From contig BCJJ01000005.1 in the NCBI GenBank assembly GCA_039545355.1, positions 681,008 through 745,007 of the forward strand: a DNA stretch of 64,000 nt, written 5' to 3'. The position numbers and the translations under genes are program-made. The notes below the pieces were generated by a model, which saw only the letters and a list, made by a program, of their open reading frames with translations, did not search any database and was not told where the DNA came from. Below, in pieces: positions 21,945 to 32,382 of the stretch. Source of the DNA: Trichosporon coremiiforme. Its lineage: Eukaryota > Basidiomycota > Tremellomycetes > Trichosporonales > Trichosporonaceae. Within the stretch, counting starts at the first letter, position 1. The number at the start of each line of letters is the position of its first letter.

Positions 21945-24282
21945 ATGTCTCTGTCCGCATCTCAAGCGACAATGTGAGTAGCTTGCCTTTGGGTCAGCTG
22001 GGCTAACTCCAGGTCACGACTGATCTTCCAGAACTTGCCGCCGAACATTACGCCCGAGGCGTTCAAGTCAAAGCTCACTGAGCCGAAGACGCTCCGGTCC
22101 GTGGTAGTCACCGACACCAAGGTCGTTGCCAAGCGTCGCTTCGCTTTTGTCGGTTTCCGTACGGATGAGGATGCCGCCAAGGTCAAGGAATGGTTCAATG
22201 GGAGCTTTGTCTTTGGCGGAGGCAAGGTCAAGGTCGAGTTTGTCAGCGAGGAACCGCTGGCCCCGAAAGCCAAGCGACAGAAGACCGACAAGCACGACAA
22301 GAGGGAGCAGGATGAGGACAAGGAGGAAGCCGGTCCGTCAAAGCAGTACAAGGAGTTCATGGAGGTCATGAAGGGTGCTGATGGCGTTACGGCTGAGAGC
22401 AGCTCCGCTGCTCAGGCCAAAGCCAGCAAGAAGGGCAAGGAGAGGGCCACGCCGGAGCCGGAAGAGACTCCCGTTGATGACGACGATGACGACGACGATG
22501 CTGCGTGGTTGGCCAAGAGAAAGGCTGCTCTCGACGGAGACGAGGAGGTGAGTTAACAGTGCTCTCACAGGTAGCTAATATCAGGAGTCCGATGAGCCCA
22601 AGGTCGACCCCGAGGACGCGATGATTCTGAACACTGGACGACTGTTTGTTCGTAACCTCGCCTTCGTCGCCACGGCGGACGACATCAAGATGCACTTCGA
22701 AAAGATCGGCCCCATTGTCGACGTCCACATGCCCGTCTCTCACTCCACCGGTGAGCCGCTCGGCACGGCGTTTGTGCTGTTCCGCGATCCGAACGACGCT
22801 CTGTCTGCTCGCAGGTCGCTCGACAAGACGACGTTCCAGGGACGGTTGCTGCACGTTCTCCCGGGACGAGCACGACCAGGCCAGGAGAATGCTTCCGGAG
22901 TGGCGGGCATTATCGACGGCAAGGTTCTTGGCAAGGCGACTGAGGCGCGGGGAGAGGTCAAGCAGCGGCAAGACGAGAAGCGCAAGGCGGACAGCGCTCG
23001 CGGCGTGAACTGGGCGACGCTCTACATGAACGCCGACGCCGTGGCTGCATCCGTCGCCAAGCGGATGGGTGTCTCCAAGTCGGAGCTGCTCGACGGCTCA
23101 GACGACATGAGCCCCGCCGTCAAGCTCGCCCTCGCCGAGACACAGGTCATCGCCGAGACCAAGACCTACTTTGAGAACGAGGGCATCGTCCTGGATTCAC
23201 TGCAGCCCCGCGTGCCGCGCTCCCAGACGACGATTCTTGTCAAGAACATTCCTTTTGGCACCACGATCACCCAGCTCCAGGACCTGTTCGCCCCGCACGG
23301 TGACCTCAAGCGCGTCCTCCTCCCGCCGGCCGGTACGATCGGTGTCGTTGAGTTTGTGAACAACATGGACGCCGGCCGTGCGTTCAAGGCGCTCGCCTAC
23401 CGCCGTCTCGGAAACTCGGTCCTTTACCTCGAGAAGGGTCCCGTCGGCATGTTCAAGGACCCGAACGCGATCTCGACGCCGGCGGCCAAAGCGGCCGAGG
23501 AGCGGGCGAAGCTCACGGAGAAGGTCGCCGAGGCCGAGGCGACGCTGCGCGACAAGCCGGACGAGTCGGACGAGGCGGGAGCTACGCTCTTCCTCAAGAA
23601 TCTCGCGTGGGCTACAACGAACGAGACCCTTGCTTCCGTGCTCTCGTCTCTGCCTGGCTACTCGTTCTCGCGCGTGCAGACCAAGCCCGACCCGAAGCGC
23701 CCCGGTGCGCGTCTGTCCATGGGCTACGGTTTCGTCGGCTTCAAGACGAAGAAGGAGGCACAGGCGGCTCTTGCGGGCCTGGAGGGCTTCAAGATCGACG
23801 GGCACGCGATCGAGGCCAAGTTTGCCCAGCGCGGCCAGGACGAGGTGGAGAAGGAGCACAAGACGAAGTCCGAGGAGGGCAAGACGAAGGGCACCAAACT
23901 GCTCGTCAAGAACTTGCCGTTCGAGGCGACGAAGAAGGATGTTCGCGCCCTCTTCAGCGCATACGGCACGCTCAAGAGCCTGCGTGTGCCGCGCAAGTCG
24001 ACCATGTCCGCCACTGGCGCCCAGTCTACTCGTGGTTTCGCGTTCCTCGAGTTCACGACGCATGCCGAGGCGCAGCGCGCGATGGACGCGCTCAAGCACA
24101 CGCATTTGCTTGGCCGCCACCTCGTCACCGAGTGGGCCAAGGACGAGGACAGCATCGACGTCGATGCGCTCCGCGAAAAGGTGTCGCGCGACAGCAAGAA
24201 GGGCGAGCTTGGCGGGCGCAAGCGCAAGCTCGATCTCACGGGCCGGGGCGGCATCGACGAGAACGACGGTCTGGATCTGTAG
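21945..24282 (+). CDS. MRD1: Multiple RRM protein Mrd1 (pre-rRNA processing)
   Basis: Exons 21945-21973, 22013-22547, 22585-24282, with introns of 39 and 37 nt. The product has 753 residues. Five RRM domains are visible: about 10-90 (RLIFQNLPPNITPEAFK), 205-290 (RLFVRNLAFVATADDIK), 403-480 (TILVKNIPFGTTITQLQ), 520-605 (TLFLKNLAWATTNETLA, with YGFVGF) and 625-715 (KLLVKNLPFEATKKDVR, with GFAFLEF). A Lys/Asp/Glu-rich linker lies between RRM1 and RRM2. Five RRMs in this spacing is the Mrd1 layout (the human homologue RBM19 has six). Mrd1 binds the 35S pre-rRNA and U3 region in the nucleolus and is needed for 18S rRNA release. Exon 1 codes only ten residues. Confidence 0.93.
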
Positions 24283-24512
24283 AACTATGTATGCATTTAT
24301 TTTGTCTCAAGTCGATGTGCATGCCATTCCAGGAGTATGCACTACATCTACGGGCCAACGCTCCGATCCGGTGCTCCATGTTTTCGTTTCAGGTCCCAGA
24401 TCGCGGACCTAAATGTCGGGCACAGGGATGACGGCAGGACGCGTCGGGTGACAGCGCGACAGCAGGCTCGAATTCGATCGCCCGTGCTTGTGCTTTGCAA
24501 CACTCTACCACC

Positions 24513-25906
24513 ATGCAGGCCCGGACGACACGCGCGTGCACCGCTCTCTTCAGCGTTGCGGTCATTGCCGCGCTGCTGCTCGCCGGTCATGCTAGGGCCG
24601 ACGAGAAGGTGAGCTACAGCCTCGTTTACGAGCTAACAGCAGCTCCTGCTCGTCGATGACCACCACCACTCGGCCGGCATGAAGAAGTTCTTCGACGCGC
24701 TCTTCCCCTTCAAGAGCCCCGCGTGGAACTCGGGTATGTCACTTGAAGCTTAGTCGAGTGAAGGCGCAGCTGATCCCAGTTCTCGCGACCTTCTACATCT
24801 CGTCCGTCCCCAACTTCATCCTCATGGCCGTCCCTGCCGATCTCGACCCTGCATCACTGAACACCATGATTGCGTTCGCGACTGGCGGTCTCCTCGGCGA
24901 CGTCTTCCTGCACCTCGTCCCGCACGCCTTCTTCGGCGAGGGTGAGCACGGCGACCGCACTGTTGTTGTCGACGAGAAGCGCAACATTGTTATCGGCGGG
25001 GCCATCTTTGCTGGTTTCGCTGCCTTCTTCGTCCTGGACAAGACGATGCGTGTTTTGAACGCCCAGGCGGGTAATGAGGGAGGTCACCACCACCACGGTC
25101 ACGGTCACAGCCACGGTGCGGTCGAGGGCAGCTCGACGGCGGTCAAGAAGACGGAGGGCGAGCTGCGCAAGCGCAAGGTCAAGGGCGAGGACGGCATCGA
25201 GGTCGAGGTCGTCACCGAGAAGGAGGAGAAGGAGGTCAACCCCTCGCTCAAGCTCTCGGCGTACCTGAACCTGTTTGGCGACTTTACTCACAATATCACG
25301 GACGGCCTTGCCATGGCCGCGTCGTTCTACTCGAGCCCGCAGCTCGGTGCAGTCACCACCATCGCGACCTTCTGCCACGAGATCCCCCATGAGGTGAGCT
25401 AAGTCAGACTTAACCTGTAAGCTAACAGCAGGTCGCCGACTACTCGATCCTGATCAAGTCTGGCTTCACCAAGTACCAGGCGATGGGCTCGCAGTTCTTC
25501 ACCGCCGTTGGCGCGTTTGTTGGCACCTTCCTCGGCATCTGGATCGCGGAGACAACGGGTGCTGGTAATGCTGATGCCCCTATCGCCCCTGGCCAGGGCA
25601 TCTTCGGCACTAGCGTAGGCCCCGGCGAGCTCGTCATCCCCATGACGGCCGGCGGGTTCCTTTACATCGCAAGCGTCAGCGTGATCCCCGACCTGCTCGA
25701 GGAGTCGCGGAGCATGAAGCAGGCGTTCAAGGAGGTGAGTGGCAGAGTGGGCTCTCTGCTAGAATGGTCATTTGCGCAAGCTAACTTTATTCAGTACGGA
25801 GCGATGGCGTTCGGACTGTTCTGCATGGTGAGTAGCTTGCTGTCTCGGCTCAGTCGCGCGAGCAGCCTTACTGACGTCACAGGCTGTCATCGCTTGGAAC
25901 GAGTAG
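24513..25906 (+). CDS. ZIP-family zinc transporter (Yke4/SLC39A7 type)
   Basis: Six exons: 24513-24608, 24640-24733, 24780-25393, 25432-25734, 25795-25827, 25883-25906. The product has about 387 residues. There is an N-terminal signal or anchor (VAVIAALLLAGHARA) and a luminal DDHHH stretch. Membrane helices follow with GGLLGDVFLHLVPHAF, a His-rich loop (HHHHGHGHSHG) and the helix IV/V metal-site motifs HNITDG and HEIPHE; the latter spans the exon 3/4 junction. The order matches the KE4 branch that moves zinc across ER or Golgi membranes to the cytosol. Exon 3 was started at 24780 because this gives WNSVLATFYISSVPNF, matching the family. Two introns end in CAGCAG, so one residue may vary at each. 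The promoter space after MRD1 is only 230 bases. Confidence 0.92.
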
Positions 25907-26540
25907 TCGTCCACACCCACCACCACATCTTGAACACATGCATTGGGGGAAACCGTAGACCAAGTTTGAAAATACATGCATTTAGAGGCTCCGGTGCTCT
26001 TGTCTTGTTTTGACAATGACCGTTGTGCTGGAGTCAACAGTTGCTAGGGACATGACGTTTGGGTGGGAAGCGGGGGTGAGTGCCGGATTGGGTGAAATTT
26101 CCTTATGAGGTAACAGGGGCGGGTGGATCAGGTGAATGCCGTTGTAATGAAGAATGATTCAGGCGATACAAAGATATCATTCGAGGACGAGTGCCCAAAA
26201 TGCGCTGGCCCCAGCCCCGCTGGGCCCGTCGACCAGAGCTTTCCTGTCGCCTCTTTAGCTTTGGGCCGCAAGCCTTTGCGGTGAACACATGCATGCCTGG
26301 CGAGCGACTGGCGACTGCGGCGCCGAGTATATCCTGATTCCTGATGTTGTATCACCGACCGTGGCCTCTTTGCCTGTTCCTGCTGCACCGCGTCTTTGTC
26401 CCGCCTGCACCTGCCTCAGAGCTCAGCTGCCAGGCCCCACACCGGTCAACCCTCCCTCACCCACTACCGAACATCAACCCGTTCGACTGCCTTGACTTTT
26501 CTCCTTTGCCCAATATACCACACCCACCACCCCGACAACC
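25907..26540. other. Intergenic region ZIP transporter / CBM48 gene
   Basis: About 630 bases holding the 3' end of the ZIP gene and a CT-rich leader before the ATG at 26541. No gene seen. Confidence 0.5.
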
Positions 26541-29500
26541 ATGAACGACTACCACATAAGGACGTTTACATGGGGTGCCGGCCCGCAGAAGGTGAGTCGC
26601 CCTCTTGCGCCTTTTACCCAGTGTGGATGGCTGGCATCGACTGCATACGGCGCTACCGACTAGCCGCACACAACCACGGTGCAACACTCGGAACGGCTGT
26701 TTGCATCTGCGACGCCGAACATACGGCGACGTACTCTCGGATCCAGGCGACGAGGCGACCCCGTCGTGCATGGTGCCTGGTCGCTTGCACCCAGGTCGTT
26801 GGCCGCATTGCGTAAACAACTCGGCTACCAGTAACCTAAACACACGACCTCGAAAAAAGCCCAACGACGTCACCGAGCGATAGCTGACAGGCAGGTCTTC
26901 GTTGCCGGAGGCTTCAACAACTGGTCCGAGACCGCGACCCCGCTCGAGATGCAGGACGACGGCACGTTCCTCGTCGACGTCAAGCTCCCGTGGGGCGAGC
27001 GCCAGGCGTACAAGTACGTCCTCGACGGCGAGTGGATGGTCCGCGAGGATGAGGACAAGGAGTGGGGTGAGTTGCAGCAAGCAGCGAGCATCGCGGGCCG
27101 AAGCGCTGGAACCGAGGCAGAGCTGACGGATCGCAGACCCCTCTGGAAATGTGAACAACGTGAGTAGCACCGACTTGAAACGACCGCCGATCGCGACACG
27201 CTGTCACGAGTGACCCGGTGACACACCAGCGAAGTTTGGGACACCCGGGCGCACGTCCTGCCCCGACCGGATGGCTCGTGTGCGACGCGAGTCTTGGCGA
27301 TCCGACGCCCGAGACACGGATCAGCTGACAGACAGGTTTACCAGGCCCCGCCCAAGCCGACTGGCACGGCCGCCGCCAGCGAGGCACCTAAGGGAACGGC
27401 GCAGCCCGTGGCCAACGACCGGTCACTCGACACCGCCGCCGCCGCTACTGCGCCGACAGGCAGGACTGCCGCCCCTGTTTCGACTGGAGCGACTGCTCAG
27501 CCTGCTGTTTCCGAGACGCAGTCCACGGGACTTTCGACGGGCGACAAGGCCGCCATCGGCGCCGGTGCCGCTCTCGCCGGAGGAGCAGGTGCGGTTGCCG
27601 CGGCCACTTCGACGACGAGCGAGGCCAAGAAGAAGAAGAACAAGAAGAAGAATGAGAAGAAGAAGGCCAAGAAAAAGGCCGAGCGCGCCGCCGCCCAGGC
27701 TGCTGGTGGAGCTGCCCCGGCCGAGGACGACGACGACGATGACGACGACGAGGAGGCCGGATCCACTTTCACTGGCACCACGACGCCGGCGACTACCTCC
27801 GCTTTCGCGACCCCAGCTCTGGACACCTCAAATCAGCTCGGACACGATGTGCCTGTGACTACCCAGTCGACTACTCAGGGTGTCGACCCTTCAGCCCGTA
27901 CCCTTGACTCGGAGCTTCAGTCCGTCAAGGAGACCGAGTCGACCGCTCCCGTCGCGCTCATCAAGGACGAGACTCCTCCTGTTGCGCTGATCGAGGATGA
28001 GCCTCGCCCTGTCGCGCTCATCACGGACGAGACCCCTGCTCCTGCCGGTCTTATCACTGACGAGACCGCTCCCGCCGCGACGTCGTCTGCGCTGACTACC
28101 GACTCGACCCGTGCTGCCCCGGCCGCCGACTCGACCGCGACTGCCGCGCCGATTACCGACTCGGCCGTCCCCACCGAGGCCGTCAAGCGGCCCAGCACCG
28201 CCCAGGTCGACCAGCCGGGTCAGGTCCTCGTCGCCGAGTACGACGCCAGGGATTCGTCGCGCAACTTCGATCATGGCGCTGCCGTCGGCACTGCCGCTGT
28301 TGGCGCTGCTGCCGCCGGTGCTGCCGGCGCCACCTACGCTGCCCACCAGTCCTCGCAGTCCGAGGACCAGGCTCGCGCCCAGGCTGCCGCCAGCAACCCC
28401 TCTGTCGATGCGTTCCGCGAGGCGTCGCACGAGGACGACGTCGCGTCTGCCCAGACCTACGTCAAACGCGAGCAGGAGGGTCCCGTCACGACGACGACGA
28501 CCGTGACCGAAATCGTCTACGACCACGGCGACAGCTACGGGGACAGCACCGAAACGCTCGTCGAGAAGCGCGAGCCCTCCGCCGCCCATGGGCAGACCGA
28601 GGTCTCGACCGCCGTCGATGGAGCCAACATCACCGCCGCTGACGGAACCCATCTTGGCCAGCAGGTGACGGTCAACCGTGTTGCCGACACGCAGATGGTT
28701 GGCGACGCCGGCGAGCAGGTCGGTCGCACGGCCGATGTCTCCCAGGTCACTGCCACCCAGCTTCAGGCTCAGGACGGCACCCCCATCGCCCAGCAGGTCG
28801 AGGGCACCAATGTCGAGGCCGTCCAGCCCACGACTGAGTCTACTCACCCCGAGCACGAGACCATTTCGCACAGGGCCGCCGGCGCCGTTGCTGGTGCCGC
28901 CGCTGGCGTTGCTGCTCTCGGCGGTGCCGCCTTCGCCGCCGTTAAGAACGCTACGGGCGTCGACATCGCCCCTGAAGCTGCCCCTGTAAGTTCCTCGCTG
29001 CTCGGTTGCTTGTGCGAAAGCTGACTTCAGGTCTCAATCGAGGAGGCCAAGCGCCGCGGTATCGACGTCGAGCACCTCCCCCAGGTCGAGGGACCGAGCG
29101 ACGCCATCTCCCCCGTCGGCACCCACCCGCCCGAGGGCGCGGTCAACCAGCTCCAGGAGATGGTCGACGGGCTTAAGAACCCCAAGGCTGTTCCTCCCAC
29201 CGACGGTGCCGCCATTGTTGCCGGTGCACAAACCGTCCCCACCTCTGCCGCTGCCACCGCTCCCATCGACGCTTCGCGCTCGCAGGGTGCCGTTCCCGCT
29301 GGCGACATCGCGACCCCAACCTCGGAGACCGGGCTCCAGGGCGCCGCCGTTGCTGCTCCCGTCGCCGGTATCGCTGCCGCCGTCGGTGCCACCACCATCC
29401 CCACCGGCTCGCAGCAGCAGGTTCCCTACACTGACGGCTCGCTCTCGCCTGAGACCTCGGTCAAGCGCGACACTCCTTCTGCTGGCGCTGTCGGCACTGG

Positions 29501-31883
29501 CACTCAGGCCCAGTCCGTGCAGGGCGCTGACCCTACTCAGACCGTCCACGGTCTTGGCGGCCAGTCGACCTCGTCCTCGAAGAGCCCCTCCACGATCGTC
29601 CACGGCGCCGGCGCTGGCTACACTGGTGACGAGACTATCTCGCGCTCTGTGCCCGGCCAGACTGGTTCGACTGGCACCGCTGCCGCTGTCGGTACCTCGG
29701 CGCCCGCCACTGGTACTACTACCCAGCACGCCCAGGCCGCTCACCACCCCGACCCTACGTTCTCGAAGACAACCTACGACCCGAACTCGCCGTCGCACAC
29801 CCGCACTGAGATCATTGGTGCTGCTGCTGCCGGCGCCGCCGCTACCGGTGCCGCTGCCGCTGGCGCCGCCGCTGCCGGCTCTGGCAAGTATGCCGAGGCT
29901 ACGCGCAGCAACGATGGCACCAGCCAAGACCAGCGCAGGAAGTACGACCTCGAGGACGATATCACTGGCAAGACTTCTGGCCGGGACCTGTCCTTCAAGC
30001 CTGCGACGACCAGTTACGACCAGAACCAGCACAGCTCGATCCCGAACATGGAAGGCCAGAGCAAGTCTTCGGGCACCTCTGGCGTCAAGGCCGGCGACGC
30101 GCCGAACGGCGGCTCGGGCTTCAACGGCGCTTCGCGTCAGCAGTCGTCGAACGTTTCGGACAGCCAGCCCCCGGTTGGCGTCAACAACAAGGACCGCTCA
30201 CCGCACGAGGGTGAGGACCTCGAGCCCCGCCCGCCGACGGGCACCTACGGCAACCCGACCAACCAACCGCAGGTCAAGGCCGAGGTTTTCCGCGCGCAGG
30301 ACACGGACGTCCCCAGCCAACGTCAGGCCGCCGCGGCCAACAACCGCACCGTCCCTGCGCCGACGATCAAGCCCCTCAACGGCCCCGTCACGATTTCCTC
30401 GACCGGCCACGGCACCGGCGGCACGGCCCAGCTCTTCTCGAGCCAGGACCGCAACGTCATGGCGCATCAGCGTGCGCTCGAAGAGGCCGAGTCCAAGGGC
30501 GAGACCTCCAAGAACTTCTCGGCCAACGACGCCATGGCCGGCCTCGCTGAGCCACTGAGCAACACGGCGACCCAGAAGGCCCACGCTCCCGCCGCGGCCA
30601 AGGTCGGCCACTCCAGTACCGGCTTCGACGAGTACGCCGGCGTTACCGAGGCGCAGCAGCAGCAGCAGCACTCGGGTTCGCACACTGGTGTCGGCGCCAT
30701 GGGCACAACCCACAGCGGCCAATCGCAGCCTTCGCAGTCCTCTGGCCAGCAGCAGTACCCCGGCTCGACCACCGTTGGCACCGCCGCCCCGATCTCGCAG
30801 CAGACGTCGCACCAGATGCAGAGCAGCACGGTCGACAGCGCGGGTAACATCCGCTCGCCCGCTGGCGAGATCGTCGGCTCGACGACCAACAACGCCGGCG
30901 GAGAGGTCGGCACTGACGCTCCTCAGCGTGCCGCTGTTTCTAGCGACGTCGCTGCTGGTGCCGTTGCCGGTGGCCTTGCCGGCGCCGTTGGTCTGGCCGC
31001 TAAGAACGTTGCCGACGGCGTCAAGACTTCTGCTGCCGGTGTTCAGTCCGGTGTCCACTCTGGCGTCTCGGGCATCCAGTCTGGCGTCGCTGGTGTTCAG
31101 TCTGGCTCCACTGCCGGTCTCATTGGCGCTCGCGACAGCGTCACCTCTGGCATTGCCGGCGTCAACTCGTCTCTCCAGCAGGGCCGCGACAGCGTTGCCG
31201 CCAGCACTACCGGTGTTAAGAGTGGCATCGTCGGTGCCACCCCTGACGCGCGCACTCAGCTCGGTACCGACAGCCGCCAGACGCCTGCTCCCCCCGCGCC
31301 GTCTACGGGTACCACCGCTGCGTCTAACACGACCCAGGGTGGCTTAGCCCCGCCGCACCACCACCACCACCACCACGACATGGAGAAGCGCTCCGGCAGC
31401 TTCTCGAAGCGCTTCTCGTCGCTCGGCTTCGGCAAGCGCTCCCCCGTCGCCCACGAGGGTAAGGACGAGTCGTACTCTGCCTCGCAGCGGCCATCGTCTA
31501 ACGTGCCTGCCGCGGCTACGCAGGTGCAGCACAACCCGGCAACCGGCGCTACTGCCGTGCAGAAGACGGCCGTCGACTCGCAGGCCAACGTCGCTCAGCA
31601 CACGACCGTCGCCCAGCCTGCGGCCAGCAACGCCGGCACTGTCGGTCGCACCGGCGTCACGGAGAGCGCCGCCGGCAGCGAGTTCGGTACCGTCGGCAAG
31701 CAGCACGGCAGCGCCATCACGAGCTCGACGGCTACGCAGGTGCCGTCGCAGACCGCTGCTGCCGGCGGCAGCGACTTCCTTAACAAGGACCCGGCCGCCA
31801 CCCAGCAGCAGCACCCGCAGGTCAAGAAGAAGAAGAGCGGCTTCTTCTCCAAGCTCAAGCAGGCCTTCTCCCACAAGGGATAG
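26541..31883 (+). CDS. CBM48 (AMPK-type glycogen-binding) protein with giant disordered tail
   Basis: Five exons: 26541-26591, 26895-27066, 27137-27159, 27336-28985, 29031-31883. The product has 1582 residues. Residues 1-85 form an AMPK1-type CBM: FTWGAGPQKVFVAGGFNNW, then YKYVLDGEWM, then DPSGNVNN and VYQAPPKP. Trp and Lys sit at the sugar-contact positions. The other 1490 residues are Ala/Thr/Gly/Ser-rich and disordered. They include a Lys block (KKKKNKKKNEKKKAKKKAE), an Asp run, four copies of an (A/G)LI-DE motif at about 286-326, Gly/Val/Ser repeats near 1280-1330, a His7 run, and a basic end KKKKSGFFSKLKQAFSHKG. The layout resembles the yeast Crp1/Mdg1 group (CBM at the N-terminus, disordered tail). 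The function is not established; a scaffold linked to glycogen or membranes is an inference. Exon 3 is a 23-base micro-exon. Confidence 0.85.
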
Positions 31884-32118
31884 GCGAGCTGCCCCACCTC
31901 TAGAGTGACCCGATTAAACCTTTCTGCCCCACCACCACGAGACACCCAGGTGGTTGAAACTCTTTTTTCTCTTTTTGCTCACTTCTTGAAACCACACAAA
32001 CATCTCTTTGGCCGCGATAATCAGATACCGTACCTACCCGCACCCACTAATATAGCCATACAGCGCCCCGGATCGGGCTGGTACAGAATATGAATGGAAT
32101 AAACATTGCGCCGAGCAC

Positions 32119-32146
32119 GGGCACGAAGCGTGCGCGCTTCGTGCCC
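32119..32146. repeat. Perfect inverted repeat (hairpin), 12-bp arms
   Basis: GGGCACGAAGCG and its exact reverse complement are separated by TGCG. It lies 240 bases after the CBM48 stop codon, close to where its 3' UTR should end. It could fold in the RNA, or be a dyad binding site. Confidence 0.85.
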
Positions 32147-32200
32147 GAGCAAGAACTGGTGGAAAGCAGATGTTGGGAGGTCGGGACTGGAATTGGCCCC

Positions 32201-32382
32201 GAGGTCGGAGGAGACCTTCGCTAGTTTGGATGTTTCCCACGGTCGCTCGTGCCACTGACCCGCCGTGGGCACACGCTGAGGAGCGCGATGCTGCACACAA
32301 GACGTATGTCTGGTTGATGGTCGAGACCCCAGCGTGTATCGAGGTCGGAGGAAGCCTTCGCTAGATTGCACGTTTCCCACGG
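32201..32382. repeat. 42-bp direct repeat, two copies 140 bp apart
   Basis: The copies at 32201-32242 and 32341-32382 both begin GAGGTCGGAGGA, contain CCTTCGCTAG and end GTTTCCCACGG, with about six differences. No terminal repeats or transposase are nearby. Confidence 0.8.

Noticed and set aside
23197..24412. Long open frames overlapping MRD1 in other frames
   Set aside because: Arg/Ser-rich or Leu/Arg-rich shadows of the RRM coding sequence.
27891..30032. Long Gly/Arg/Leu-rich open frames on the minus strand
   Set aside because: They mirror the Ala/Thr/Gly codons of the CBM48 protein; no family content of their own.
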